DNA of 64,000 nt from Sinotaia quadrata (GCA_028829895.1 CM054177.1:76066663-76130662), one strand, 5' to 3'; positions 42,701 through 55,500 are shown, counted from the first letter of the stretch. Notes: generated by a model from the sequence alone, not told the origin. Numbers and translations are program-made.

Positions 42701-44950
42701 GACGGTTAATGGATATTCTATAAGATTTTTAAAAGGGAATATAAATGATAGATGGGAAGTTACATTTATTAGGAAACACTTCCTTTATGTAAATATATAA
42801 AAGATGAAAGTACTGAGTATGTATAGGACATAAAGATGAGATTCTCTTTCTTTGTGGTCTAGCAGACTAAACAATGGTGTTGCATGGATTAATACAATAA
42901 GCTTCTACTTTTCAGTTACTTTTTTGAGTATCTGCTAATGTACTCAGATACATTATTCTCCAGTTGAATCTGAAAAATTCAATTCTTCTACACTATTAAC
43001 TATGGTGCATGCGATTAATCAGTTAATGATTGTTTTGATGTGTCAGTTAAGCATAACTCTTGTACAAAGTTGAATTCTTGTCCGGTTATACCTGATGCAC
43101 ATAACCTTTATCCACACTTTAATACATATAGCTTGTGTCTTAGCAATATTACACCTGTCAACATCTGAACTCACAGTTATGGGTGTGGTAGACCCAAAGT
43201 ATCAATCAAGTCAAAAGAGAATTTTCAAATAAGAGAATCCCGTAATTGAAGGGATTGGGTGGAGGCCTATGTTGTGAATATAGTAACTAAATCAAAGACA
43301 GGCCTAAGGATAATAGCGCTTATAATATGTATTGAAGATTTTACTTACACAAAGTTATTTGTATCAATAATGGCATGGTTCCTCTCAAACACGAAGATGT
43401 CTTTGCAGTGCCATGAGTATGACTAGAATCTTGTAAAATCTGGTGAACATTCCACTGTACCCGAACATGTCAATGCCAAGATGGATTAAAATAAAACTGC
43501 ATGATTAACATAGCTAATGGCTGATTTGCATATGCCATATAATAGGAATACTAATGTCCAACATTAGTATTGGTAACTTTAGAAAATCGATTGCATAAAA
43601 TGATGGGAGGGATTAGCTTCCCGTCTATCATCCAGAAATTCTGAAATGATGCCAAACTTTGGGGTTTACTTGACACATTTGGAAACCAATATTTATCGCA
43701 TTTTGCTAAGGGGCCGTAATCATATGACCTCGTGTACATTTCTCATTCCCAAGGGGAAATTAATATAATATGACATCCCTTGCACTTTTGTCAAGAAATA
43801 ACTATTGGCAATAACAGCACACTAACAGTTCGAAATGTAATACAAATGTTAAAATAAAATTCTGCATCAACAGTCATTCCTTTTGGTTGAAATGTTTATG
43901 GCTTGGTCACACTTTTAACATCCTCACATTGCAGAAAAATACTCAAAACTCATTTTAGTAAAAAAGTAAAAATTTTTAATACAGTCAGTACTATTGCATG
44001 CTTATTCACACTACTCTGAATGAAAATACTAATATATTTGCCTCAAATATGTTAACCTTTGTTCTTCTGTGCAAGCGACACACTGTAATATGTTTAAATA
44101 TAATTAAATATAACATATTGGGAACACATTCAATCTATTAATACATTTTACAAAGTTATAATTGGAAATAAAATATAAAAGTAGAGTAATCGATATAAAG
44201 GATATAAAGGAAATAAGGCAAGCAGAAGATAAGTGACTTGAAAGGTTAGGCACTAAGAAAAACATTTTATTTCTATTTATCGCTGTGGGTTTGGTCTATT
44301 ATATCGTCATTCTCAAGCAAGGGAAAGCATTTATCATCGCTGAATATTAAACAAATAATAATTTATATATACGTACAATGCATACAGTCTTAACATTTCA
44401 CAGTGTATAGTCAAGTGCTCAAATAGTTTAGATCTAATATTTCACAGAGTATATAGTCAAGTGCTCAAATAGTTTAGATCTAACATTTCAGGCAAGGTCT
44501 AGATGATTGTTTATATCATCAACGCAACGTTTTGGCCAATATTCAAAATCTGAATAAGACTGTTGGATGTTTGGCTTTTTTTTTCATGACGCAAGTACAT
44601 TGTTATGAACTTGTGCCTCGACCAGACAAAGAGAGATACAAATATGGACCAGGCATTTCTTTCTGGGTCCATTCTCTTAGTTTTGAATAGCTATTTATAA
44701 GTCATAGAGTCAGAGTTCAAATTAGCATACAAAAAGGCAATGAAAAGTATTTGTTTATTTTAATGAATTCCTTAAGATATTTTGGAGAACGATGAAAGAG
44801 GGAGATATTTTAAATGAAATTGTCATTCGGCATTAATTAAATATCTTAATACGCAAAATTACTTAATATAATGTCTCATCTCTTTTAATCCGAGGACTAA
44901 CAGTCGGATTCTGAAAATAATTTGTTGTGATTTGTGAGTGCTAGTATTCT
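42701..44950. other. Intergenic, no gene seen
   Basis: AT-rich. A direct duplication of about 58 bp (AGTCAAGTGCTCAAATAGTT) lies at 44395-44490. No coding region was recognised. Confidence 0.55.
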
Positions 44951-44953
44951 GCG

Positions 44954-45541
44954 CATCCTCTAGTTCTAACGCCTAGTATCGTGGCTTAGTGACGTCGTGC
45001 ATTATTTACAATAAAACGTAACATCCTCTAGTTCTAACACCTAGTATCGTGGCCTAGTGACGTCGTGCATTATTTACAATAAAACGTAACATCCTCTAGT
45101 TCTAACGCCTAGTGACGTCGTGCATTATTTACAATAAAACGTAACATCCTCTAGTTCTAATGCCTAGTATCGTGGCCTAGTGACGTCGTGCATTATTTAC
45201 AATAAAACGTAACATCCTCTAGTTCTAACACCTAGTATCGTGGCCTAGTGACGTCGTGCATTATTTACAATAAAACGTAACATCCTCTAGTTCTAACACC
45301 TAGTATCGTGGCCTAGTGACGTCGTGCATTATTTACAATAAAACGTAACATCCTCTAGTTCTAACACCTAGTATCGTGGCCTAGTGACGTCGTGCATTAT
45401 TTACAATAAAACGTAACATCCTCTAGTTCTAACACCTAGTATCGTGGCCTAGTGACGTCGTCCATTACTTACAATAAAACGTAACATCCTCTAGTTCTAA
45501 CGCCTAGTGACGTCGTCCATTACTTACAATAAAACGTAACA
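44954..45541. repeat. 68-bp satellite array beside gene 4, about 9 copies
   Basis: Unit begins CATCCTCTAGTTCTAAC and contains CCTAGTATCGTGG, TAGTGACGTCGTGCATTATT and CAATAAAACGTAA. Most copies are 68 bp; the third and last lack 12 bp (TATCGTGGCCTA). Each unit holds TGACGTCG, close to the CRE motif. The array ends about 55 bp past the gene 4 stop codon. Confidence 0.92.
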
Positions 45542-45597
45542 TCTGGAGCAATGGGTTTGTTGCATTTAACTTAAAATGACACGCCTTGCTATAGGCT

Positions 45598-45878
45598 TTA
45601 ATAAGTCTTTGTCACGACCTGAATTCCATACTGAGTGTGAGTGCCAGGTTGAATATTGCTGGAGACAACCGGAGCTACAGAGCTTGGGGCCTGTGAACCT
45701 GGTGGTGGTAATTTTTTGTTGTTATGGGCAATGGCACAGGCAGCAATTAGAGCCAGGACGCTTCCGCCTAAAGTCACGTAAAAAGACCAAGCCATATTTG
45801 GATATACACTTGATGTTGTCAATAGTTCCTCATTTCTTACTTCAAGGAAAACCAAGGTGCCAGCCAAGCCAACCAAAC
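45598..45878 (-). CDS. Gene 4, coding exon 3 (TM3, TM4, tail)
   Basis: 281 bp. Acceptor ATACGCAG|GTTTGG completes Gly, as in genes 2 and 3. Tail contains KKLPPPGSQAPSSVAP. Confidence 0.88.
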
Positions 45879-48631
45879 CTGCGTATGAAGACACAACGAT
45901 AGTCATATATATATGAGTAGAGTCCTTTTTACATTTTTTGATTGCAAGAAAGCAATTTATACCATTGCAATACAGGCAATAAATCTCTTATTATTATATT
46001 AAATATGTTCCCTTTCCCATACTTTCCAGACTCCATTTCAATTATCTCAGTGTTAAAATTACTGACCAGCCCAATCTAATGACAAAATTAAACCAACATT
46101 GACTTAAGAGAGATCAATTATTCGTTAATACTAAATAATCACCACACAACTCTGCAAACTTAATAAGCACGGTCATAAATAAAATGGAGTTCTTGTCTGT
46201 TTCTTCCCATGAAGTTCAAATATCAAACTGTCCCTCTCTTGGACGAGTCAATGGTCGATAGTCGCCCCCTGGCTTCATTGTTGACAAGAATCTAGCAGCA
46301 ATGAGACGACTAGCCTCCCAACAATCTACGCAAGTTGAACATGTGGGTTCCCCTGCCTTAGAAATTAAGTCAAGGACGCACCACCACCCCCAGCCCTGCG
46401 TATTAAGTCAATGAGTCATCAGCTTTTGTGCACTGAGTCAATTTTCCATGGCCTTGCGCGATAAGTCATAAACCATCAGCCTTGGCCATTAAGTCAATGA
46501 GCCATGAGCCTTGTGCATTAAGTTAATCAACCATCAGCCTTGTGCATTTTAAGTTAATGAACCATCAGTTATGTGCATTAAGTCAATCAGCATACAGTCT
46601 TGTGCATTAAGTCCATCAACCATGAGTCATGTGCATTAAGTCAATGAATCGTCTGTTTTGTGTATTCAGTCAATCAACTATCAGTCATGTGCATTAAGTC
46701 ATCAACCATCAGCCTTGTGCATTAAGTCAATGAATCATCAGTTTGTGCGTTGTCAGGTAGTTCATAATGAGTTGATGGTGCTATGATTTTATAGTCCCAT
46801 CATAACACTGAGAATAGCGGGCTAAGACATACAGTTGTTGATACAATTACCGGACAGGGCAGTTACTACTTCCAGAATCCTTCGGTGACACTGTTTGAAC
46901 TTGTTCAATAAAATGAAGATCACAAAGTAGACAAGGGCTAGTAGAAGTCCTACCAGTCCAATCGTTGTCAAGGCTTGACTCGCAACAACATAGTTGCTAG
47001 CTTTGAAATAGATAAGAGAGAAAAGGGGAAATAAATGAACATTGTAGTAGTGTTGTATTGCAGGCAAGTTTTACTTACATTTCTCTCTTAAAATCTATTT
47101 ACCCGACTATTTAGTTCTAACTCATTCTCTGTCCCTATGAATTCCGTAAGCCAATCAGTATGCATAATTATATAACTGTATTTCTATGTATTTCTATGCA
47201 ACATAGCATACACAGATTAAAACGTCAAACTAGTTAAACAGTGCTTCCGTAGCATTGTTGTGTGAATTCACACAAGCTTTAGGATACCATTGCTCAGTTT
47301 CAGCACAATTGTATAAGGCAAATTTCTACCTAAACTGGGTGCCAACTAAATCAGGTGTGCTATATTGTGTTTCAAAAGTGCAAATCTTGACGTGCGTCTC
47401 CTAAATTAGGTCAATACAACTGAAACTACCACCTCTAGCTGGAGCTTGCACCGACCTAATGCGCAAGCAAATTGGCTGTACTTGTATGTCATTTCATCAC
47501 GTCACCATGAAAGGCACACACACAAAAAATGTTTCTTTATTGTATAGAGTCATTTCATAGATTTTTATGTAGCTATCGCAGTGTTTGAAGATGGGTATTA
47601 GAAGTAGAATTCAGAGAGCTAAGAAAGTTATGGTGACCTACAGATTTTTCATACTTTTGTAAAATAGGAATAACAAAGATACCACAATCTAATAAGGAAA
47701 TATCACATGGAAGAGCAATTTTAGCAATTAGCTTTTAAAAATATTTTATGGGCTTAACCAGGTTTCAGTCTTAAGGCTATCGGCCACAAGGTTCTGTAAT
47801 ATTTCTACTATATCAAAGGTTTCAACGTTTAAACGAAGCTCGTCCATTATATCACTGCAAATATATTGCTTATATCCTGTCCTTGATATATATTTAATAT
47901 TAAAATGAGTGGTATTAAAAGATAAAAAGAAATTGTTTGAAAATAAATAGAGTCAAAATTAGCTTTCTATTCAACACATTGATGTGTAAATATATACAAG
48001 TAAACTGATCAAGCCCAGGCTGGTTGCCAAATTTACAACATAACCGCAAAACCTTTCAGATCTTGTCACAAATGCTTGTAATATTATTTTTATTAAGCAT
48101 CTGACAAACCTGTCTGTTATTTACATTCCCAATGGTAAATATACTTATACGAATAATCTTACCTAAAAGAACGTCCACATACAAAAGTTGTTTACTTTAA
48201 AAGGGCATTAGCAATAATTCGTGCTGACCTCTTTCACTACAACAAAATAAACAAATAAGTATGACAACTTACGCACAGGATGTCAAAGATGGTACTAGAA
48301 TTCAATTTTTTTTAAAAATATATCTATAGTATTCTTTCTTCTTGAATTTTAAAAATATAGCACGTCCAATATATAAAAAAATATTGTCATACATACGTTT
48401 GTTGAGTATTAGTTTTTGTTGTGAGAGTATGTTTCCGAATGAGTAACAGTCTGTTTCCACGCACCCCTTCCAAAGACCGAGAGTCGCTTTTGCCCGTGCA
48501 GAATATGAGCTTGGTAAGGGGATATAACCATCAACCCAATTATTAGTTGCAAATCCAACAATGTAAGCGACAACTGACACTGCGAGAAGACCTATTCCAA
48601 CTTTGTAACCTGAAGGCTTGCTGGACGACAT
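45598..48631 (-). CDS. Claudin-like four-TM protein, gene 4 (complete, 3 exons)
   Basis: Exons 48631-48397, 47000-46851 and 45878-45598 join to 666 bp (221 residues plus stop). Both introns are phase 1 (AAAC|GTATGT, TTCAAAG|, CCG|GTAATT, ATACGCAG|). It begins MSSSKPSGYKVGIGLL. TM1 is about residues 10-29. Loop 1 has W32, G52-L53-W54, C57 and C62. TM2 (TTIGLVGLLLALVYFVIFIL) is in exon 2. TM3 (GLVGLAGTLVFL) and TM4 (FYVTLGGSVLALIAACAI) are in exon 3. The tail of about 45 residues is rich in Pro, Ser and Thr and ends VVTKTY. The ATG is preceded by an AG-rich leader and a TATA box about 190 bp upstream. Same family as genes 1-3; junctional or signalling role unknown. Confidence 0.88.
46400..46750. 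repeat. About 29-bp degenerate minisatellite in intron 2 of gene 4
   Basis: About eleven units built on TTGTGCATTAAGTCAATGAA plus CCATCAGCC. It ends about 100 bp from the exon-2 donor. Confidence 0.85.
46851..47000 (-). CDS. Gene 4, coding exon 2 (TM2)
   Basis: 150 bp, phase 1 to phase 1. After SNYVVASQAL comes TM2, then the basic loop NKFKQCHRR, aligned with SKFKPIHRR of gene 2. Confidence 0.85.
47001..48396. other. Intron 1 of gene 4
   Basis: Non-coding; no repeat or exon recognised. Confidence 0.6.
48397..48631 (-). CDS. Gene 4, coding exon 1 (TM1 and extracellular loop 1)
   Basis: 235 bp, 78 codons plus one base. The frame is open further upstream into an Arg/Lys/Glu-rich leader, but the ATG at 48631 gives the family's usual short N-terminus. 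Confidence 0.87.
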
Positions 48632-48815
48632 CTTCAATTTTTTTTCACCCTTTCGTTCTCTTTCAAATTTCTTTCGTCTTTGAGATTCTTGTAGCTCACG
48701 TTTTGCTTCTGACCAGCTATTCTCTCCTCTAAGAGGGAATAAGACTACCAGTCTGCACACCTATGCTTCTACTGACAGGCATTAATGTTTGTTTGTATAA
48801 GAGTTGGCAACGTTC

Positions 48816-48823
48816 CTTTTATA
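48816..48823 (-). promoter_or_regulatory. TATA box of gene 4
   Basis: TATAAAAG on the minus strand inside GTATAAAAGG. A start about 25-30 bp downstream would give a 5' leader of about 160 nt before the ATG at 48631. Confidence 0.6.
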
Positions 48824-48829
48824 CTGAAC

Positions 48830-49360
48830 AATTCTTCTCTTTCGATTGGCTGAGGCTGAAATGTCAGCGCGTATCTATGTCTTCAAATGCTATTAGTATA
48901 GCAAATGGTTGGAACATATTTAAAGTGCTTTTTATATTTTATATTCTCCGTTTTGATATGTGTTATGGAGTTCTATGTAATTATTTTTGTATTGTGGCAT
49001 GATTGCATGAATACATCAGTGGAAAAGTATTCGTTGACAACAGAGTATGCAAGCTGGACAAGTGAAACAGTAGGTCAGGTAGGGCGTTGTGTAGACGAAA
49101 AGTAACGGATTACTACGGGATACCGACATGGAGCGTCGTGCCTAGTAATCGCCAGCACCAGATGTCGAACTGTTCCCCGATTATGGAGTGATGTTTGGCT
49201 AAGAGTAGTTTCTGGAGCTTCTAACATATTGTTCCAATGGTGTCGATGGTACGATGGGACAGGTACCGAGCGAGTAAACTTAATTAGCTCTCGTTAGCAT
49301 CTCATTAGATAGTCATGTGTGTGACCTGACGATACAAGCTATGAGAGTTACGTTTGGAAC
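48830..49360. other. Upstream flank of gene 4
   Basis: No gene recognised. Confidence 0.5.
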
Positions 49361-49364
49361 ATCT

Positions 49365-49503
49365 AAAACATGCATTTTATTCGACAAATTCCACATAAAA
49401 CACACATTTCAATCAACAAATCCCATCTAAAGCATGCATCTAAATCGACAAATTCCTGCGTGCGTTGAACATCTAAACATGCATAACAATCGAAAAATCC
49501 CTG
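49365..49503. repeat. 45-50-bp minisatellite, left part
   Basis: Units with CGACAAATTCC...ACATCTAAAACATGCAT. The same array resumes at 51345, so the two parts were split by the insertion at 49504-51332. Confidence 0.8.
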
Positions 49504-49839
49504 GGGGTATTTTTTTGCTGACATCTCCACTCAGAAGCCGCATTAGACATTTTATCGTGAGATATTTCTCGGTCTTGGGTTGCTTCTGGGGTTACTTCCT
49601 CTTCTGACTGGATTCTGGAGAGGGGAGACTGGTGTTGTGCTGGTGGAGGTATTTGTAGCCTGTCGTTGTGAAGTTGTTTTTTTTGATTAGTCCCTGTCGA
49701 ATGTAGTAGCACGTAGTTTATATTTCTTGGGTCTGGTGATTGTAGCGTTGAGAGTTGCGTGGTCCTTGTTTTGTAAATTGTTGTTGAAGATTTCCTGTTT
49801 ATTTGTCGACTGTGGGTTGTCCTATGTGTTGCTGCTTGG

Positions 49840-50165
49840 CTATGCGGTGTTGGTATCCGTAAATATTGCTGGTTGGCTATGCGGCGTAGAGTAAATGTTG
49901 CTGGTTGGCTATGCGGCGTTGTCCGTAAATGTTGCTGGTTGGCTATGCGGCGTTGTCCGTAAATGTTGCTGGTTGGCTATGCGGTGTTGGTGTCCGTAAA
50001 TATTGCTGGTTGGCTATGCGGCGTAGAGTAAATGTTGCTGGTTGGCTATGCATCGTTGTCCGTAAATGTTGCTGGTTGGCTATGCATCGTTGTCCGTAAA
50101 TGTTGCTGGTTGGCTATGCGGCGTTGTCCGTAAATGTTGCTGGTTGGCTATGCGGCGTTGCGTTG
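49840..50165. repeat. 34-bp minisatellite, about 9 copies
   Basis: Unit GTTGCTGGTTGGCTATGCGG plus CGTTGTCCGTAAAT, with a shorter GTAGAGTAAAT variant. Confidence 0.9.
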
Positions 50166-50287
50166 TGGAAGTGGTTGCGTAGCACGCTCGTCCATTTAGA
50201 AAGTAAGTCTGGTCGGCAAAGCGGGCTTTAGTTCGGAAATACGTAGACTAAAACACCATTGTGTGTGCTGCCACCATTCTTGTTGTG

Positions 50288-50289
<2 letters not shown>

Positions 50290-50360
<71 letters not shown>
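50290..50360. repeat. (GT)n microsatellite
   Basis: About 70 bp of pure GT. Confidence 0.92.
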
Positions 50361-50364
<4 letters not shown>

Positions 50365-50800
50365 AACAGGGCCCAAGCTAGTAGCACGACAAGACTAGCG
50401 TGTATGTGCGTCCGGGATGTTCAACCCCCATGTCCTCCTCACCAGTGGTGGTGATGTTGTTGTCGCTGGCGTTGTGGTTGTCCCTGGTGTCCGTTGGGTT
50501 GAATGAAGGTGAGCGCTGGTGACCAATAAAGGTGATCGTTCAGTAGTTCTATCATTTGTCTGCAATGGGGTGATTAAAGTAACCCCACTTCATATGCTGC
50601 CTTTCACTGGACCGCCAATGCTGTCACTGTCAGCGGCAGTTTTGTTGGCGTAGTTTTTGTCATATGTGTGGCTGCTGTTGTTGATTCTGTTGTTGTCGCT
50701 GTTGTGGTGTGATGTGTTGTGGTGGGCATCGTCGTTTTCTTTTATGGCCTTATTCTGTTGTTACTGTAGCCTGATGAAGGGAATTGAGTTTCGCTCGACT

Positions 50801-51259
50801 TCAATGTAGGTGTGCACGATGAAGGGAGGTGAATTTCAAGAATCTAGAACGGTGATAAATTGCAAACAAGAGCTTCCGTAATTTTATCGTGGTCTGATTC
50901 ACCCCTTCTGGATTCTTGCAGAAGAGGGACCAGAGTAGAACATTGAAAGCACTGATAATTGCTTTGTGTTCTATTTTTAGCTCATAGTCATATGGTGTCA
51001 TTAAGCATGTATGGTGTTCCATCGTCTTTAATTTCGACATCATGGAGTTCGTAGTTGGTGATAAGATCTCATCGGCTTGCAGATCTTCTTGCCTCTTCTT
51101 AATCTGTGTTTTCAGTGTTGCTATTAAGTCACGGGATAATGTGTATCGTGACTGGTCGTATTGTTTCTCCTGCCTTGAAAAGAGCTTGGAAGTAGGCATG
51201 AGGGCTATTCTCCAAGTGTCGCCTGACAAGCGCTTGGCACGGGTGCGTCTTCTGTCCAT
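50801..51259 (-). CDS. Hypothetical protein, 152 aa, within the retroposon
   Basis: Begins MDRRRTRAKRLSGDTWRIAL. Basic N-terminus, then a Lys/Gln/Glu-rich helical segment (about residues 30-65), then a mixed segment with two hydrophobic stretches (about 98-112 and 127-135). I recognise no domain. Its position at the 5' end of a flanked insertion suggests a LINE ORF1/gag-like or element-specific protein, but this is inference. The length and protein-like composition argue against chance. No spliced extension was identified. Confidence 0.4.
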   Translation of the reverse strand: MDRRRTRAKRLSGDTWRIALMPTSKLFSRQEKQYDQSRYTLSRDLIATLKTQIKKRQEDLQADEILSPTTNSMMSKLKTMEHHTCLMTPYDYELKIEHKAIISAFNVLLWSLFCKNPEGVNQTTIKLRKLLFAIYHRSRFLKFTSLHRAHLH

Positions 51260-51344
51260 CCTAAATTTGGTGGACTGCTAAAGAAGGCGTGAAACAGAGA
51301 CGAAATGGCGCAATGTAATGCGTGTGCAACCTGAAAAATACCTG

Positions 51345-51840
51345 CTTGCACTGAACATCCAATATACGCAGTTTAATTGACAAATCCCTGGTGTGTAATC
51401 CACATTTAAAATAGCGTTGCAATCGACAAATCCCTGGCGTGTAATCCACATTAAAATAACATTGCAATGGACAAATCCCTGACGTGTATTCCACATTTAA
51501 AATAGCATTGAAATGGACACATCCATGCGCATATTGCACATCTAAAGCACGCATATCAATCGACAAATCCCATATACAACACGCATTTCAATAGTTAAAT
51601 TCCTGCCGTGCATTGCACGTCCAAATATGTATACATTTCAGTTAAGAAATCCCTGGCGTGATTTCACATCCAAATATGTATACATTTCAATTAACATGTC
51701 TCTGGCGTGCTTTGTACATCCAAATATGTATACATTTCAATTAATAAATTCCAGGAGTGCATTGCACGTCCAAAATACACATTGCAATAGACAAATCACT
51801 CTAGTACATTTTTGCACATCCACATTTCAATGAATAATTC
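51345..51840. repeat. 45-50-bp minisatellite, right part
   Basis: About ten units of CGACAAATCCCTGGCGTG, then TAATCCACATTTAAAATAG or a CCAAATATGTATACATTTCA variant. Confidence 0.85.
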
Positions 51841-52379
51841 CTATGTATTAATTTTACTCTACAAATTTCAAGGAATTGCTCTATTCAACATTCTGTTCAC
51901 ACATATACTAAAAGTTCGTAATAAAGTATGAACAAGCACCATATACGCATAACGCATACTTTACACTAATCTGTACTCTATTGATGTCTCCCATTCTACC
52001 CAGTGATTCATAGCAAATACAGAATTGTATGCATGAAGAATGACACTAAAAATTCTAAAAGAGCAACGTTGCACATGAAAGGTCGACTAAACCTGAACAC
52101 AACCAGTGCATTAAATTTCTGTTCCATGCTTACAATGTTGTTCGACCCACCCCTCTCTAGATTTAACAATATCTCCGATAGACCACGTGACCACATCAAT
52201 CAAACATACAAACGATAACGAAAGTTTTGTCCTGACTTTAAGCTAACGGCACCACTCTATGGAGCAACGACACGAGAAGTGGGGAAAGCGTGGTATGAAA
52301 AGAGACACGGTATGAAGAAGTGTGGGGGGGGGGAGGAGCGTGAACGAGAAATGTGGAGAGGTTCCAGAAACTTGGTCAC

Positions 52380-53930
52380 CATAGCTTAGTTTTATTTCAA
52401 GGTATGATGGAGTAATTTTTCCTATCCATATTCCTAAACTTAATTGATTATAATTTGTTAAACTGTTGAAGCGACCCAATCCTGGGCACTCCTTACGATG
52501 GTATTTTTGTGTCAGAGTTAGAGTAAACAATTCGAGTTGAGAATATACTAGAAATTGCTGATGCAATGCAAACCAGTTCAAACTGGATGAGTAGCTTTTA
52601 TTATCCAATGAAAATGAGACAGCCAATGGGTTGAGATCAAAGGTTTACATGCTGTAGAGAATTCTATTGTCTAATCACTTGAAGTTGGTGTGGCAAGAAG
52701 TCTGGTCATGAAAAGAAGCCTTTGATTAATGGTGAGTTAACTGACTGATTGAGAGAGAATGGATTAAAAAATATTTCATGCATTTTTGCTATTGGTATGT
52801 TACATTTGCATTCAATGTAGAGATGTCTTAAGTGAGTAGACTATTATTTCTACAAATTGTGAACTATAATGCTTATATGAAACATTATAATATATTAGAT
52901 GCTTATATAAACAGTTGACATTGTTTCTAGTGAACATAAACTAGTAGGCTAATATGTACTGTTGCAGGAAACTGTAATATGAGACTTGAATGTAAGAAAA
53001 AATGGAGTTAAAAGGAATAAACTGGAAACTTAGCATTTGTTCCTACAGCCTTTCCTTGAATCTCCTGGTTCAAATGTAAGAAATACACTGCACTCTGTAG
53101 ATGTATGGTAGCAAAGTATGCTGACTACATCGAACAATTTCTGATACAAGGAGATTACTGGAAATTACTATTATGTTGTAATGCTTGATGGAGCTAATAC
53201 GATGAAGGAGTGCCCAGGTTAGCCTACAGAGAATAGCAGTGAATCAGAGTTCTACAACATTAGGAGGGAAACACGTGGAATTGATGAACAATAACTTGTG
53301 ACTTTGTTGCAAAAAGCACATGAAAGATTATTTGAGTCAACACCTAAACCAGGTTATGTAGAAACTATTGTTACTTTTCTCTAATAAGTCCATTTCTGCT
53401 TTCTTATAAGAACTATTTTGTGTTTTGTATCTATTGAATTGTGTGTTCGGATATAAAACCTATAAATTTTTAAATTATTTGAAAATGTTTCATAGAAATA
53501 CTGATGTCAAATAATCTTTTTCAATGTATTTGTTAAATTTATATTTGATTGTTGAGTTAATAAATTTATTGTTAAATTTATTGACTTTCTTACACATATT
53601 AATAAGCTTATGTTGGAGAAGAAAATGGGTGGATGAGTGCTCACTAAATATAGACGGATTTGTCTTCTCCTTTTATAAGAAGTTTCCCACCTATAGAAAT
53701 ATTGTATGATGGCAAATGATTGTCTTTAATGTGGTGGAAGAGAGAAAACGTTTACAGCGCCCGCTTATCCGCCAAGTGAGAGAGACAAGTGGTGTCTGCT
53801 GGAGAATTATTAATAAAATAAATTAATATTCTCATCACTTGTAATTAGTTTTGAACGATTAATTATTTTAAAATATCATAACCATTAACTAGGTGGCGTT
53901 GGCGTCACGGATGGGTACAATTTGTTGTCT
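52380..53930 (+). repeat. Long dispersed repeat, copy 3, ending in a fold-back-type arm
   Basis: 52430-53050 aligns with 31500-32110 and 53470-53930 with 5880-6330 and 35850-36250, ending TAACTAGGTGGCGTTGGCGT. Confirms that the two repeat blocks travel together. Confidence 0.75.
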
Positions 53931-54437
53931 TGTACTGCTCCTTTTTTTTTTGTTGTTCACCAAACTGATCAACAAGTGATTTTGTTAAGGATTACTAAAA
54001 TGCGCAGTATTTTACAAATGACGACCATTAACATTACCATCAAAATCAACTTATGACTTAAGCATACCACCCACAAAACACTCAGCAGGAGTAACGTTTT
54101 GCAATAGTACCGTTTTCAAGAGTCGGTTTGAAAAAGTCACCATCCTTTCATCATGAGTAGAAAAATTTTTCTTTCAAAATTCAATTCTAGCTTACTATTA
54201 TTATTTTCTTGAATTATATCCATTATATTTAAATCAGTTAGCTACACAAAAGAAATTAACAAACTTGTGTATCTTCACTTGCAAGGGACGCTCATTGTTG
54301 TTTGTTTGTTAAATTTTATTAAATGTACTCTTTTTTCAATTCTGAAAGAATCTTTAACTCAATCTGCGTGCGTCCAGTATTAACTTATTGTCGGCAGGTC
54401 TTTTCGCCCAAGACAACTACCAAACAAATCAAACGAA
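53931..54437. other. Intergenic, no gene seen
   Basis: AT-rich, no repeat or coding signal recognised. Confidence 0.5.
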
Positions 54438-54790
54438 TCAATGTAACAACAATGCAAACACATGAATTCATACAATGGCACTAATGTAACAACATTGCAA
54501 ACATGTGAATTCATACAATAGCACTAATGTAACAACATTGCAAACACGTGAATTCATACAACAGCACTAATGTAACAACATTGCAAACACGTGAATTCAT
54601 ACAATAGCACTAATGTAACAACATTGCAAACACGTGAATTCATACAATAGCACTAATGTAACAACATTGCAAACACGTGAATTCATACAATAGCACTAAT
54701 GTAACAACATTGCAAACACGTGAATTCATACAATAGCACTAATGTAACAACATTGCAAACACGTGAATTCATACAATGGCACTAACAGTT
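54438..54790. repeat. 43-bp minisatellite, about 8 copies
   Basis: Unit CACTAATGTAACAACATTGC plus AAACACGTGAATTCATACAATAG; nearly identical copies. Confidence 0.92.
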
Positions 54791-55179
54791 TAATGTAAGA
54801 ATTTGTGTGTGAGTGGCGTACTTCGTTGGCTCAGTATTTCGTTTGGTTTCGTTTGGGTGAAAAGACACACCCGTTCCTACATTCCAAGCAAAAGCACTTT
54901 CAATATAAGAATTTATGTCATTGCTTTTATTTATTTGGAAAGCGTGGGGTGGAGGAGTGGGGATCTTGCAAGTATGTGACAGTCTTGGAAAGGAAGGTGC
55001 AGTTCGATGGGACAAGTTGGGTTTGTTTTGTTTTTTAAAAGGGTAGATGGAGGTGTGGTTCTTGTTTTATTTTTTATAAACTATTGCCAAGAATATCAAA
55101 AAAGTGGTCGCGCAAGTTTTTTTTCTCTCTCTGTTTTTCTCTCTCTCTTCACATTTACTGTGTGTCTGTTGGTAAAGTA

Positions 55180-55332
55180 TTTAATGGCACGCCGCCAACT
55201 AAAAGCAATACTAAAATGTCGGCTAGTAAAATGCAGGACAGCCCCCGACCAATTTTAAGAATAAAGAAATAAAACCTGAAATTCTTTTTCACCATTGACT
55301 CGGTTTATTCTTTTGCTTACGTCGCCTCGCAA

Positions 55333-55387
<55 letters not shown>

Positions 55388-55500
55388 AAATACTTCGCTG
55401 TGTAGTGGAATAGTCTTGAGGAAACTATATCAAGTAGTGTCATACCTACAATTTTTTTTACAAGTAAAATTCACAAAAATGTCGTTATTATTATGCTTCC
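55180..55500. repeat. Local duplication, left copy, part 1
   Basis: Matches 62025-62380 (GCCGCCAACTAAAAGCAA, GGAATAGTCTTGAGGAAACT), including an internal (CT)n tract at 55335-55386. Confidence 0.88.

Larger units (their letters stand above)
49504..51332 (-). mobile_element. Probable retroposon inserted in a minisatellite
   Basis: Interrupts a minisatellite and is flanked by 12-bp direct repeats with one mismatch, GAAAAATCCCTG (49492-49503) and GAAAAATACCTG (51333-51344). The minus-strand 3' end has a short A7 run. The 5' part carries a 152-codon frame (51259-50801). The middle holds a 34-bp array (49840-50165) and a (GT)n tract. No RT or transposase was recognised, so it is either non-autonomous or an internally rearranged LINE. 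Confidence 0.5.

Noticed and set aside
52243..52626. 127-codon minus-strand frame
   Set aside because: Lies on the reverse strand of long-repeat copy 3 and is not kept open in the homologous copy at 31500-31740.
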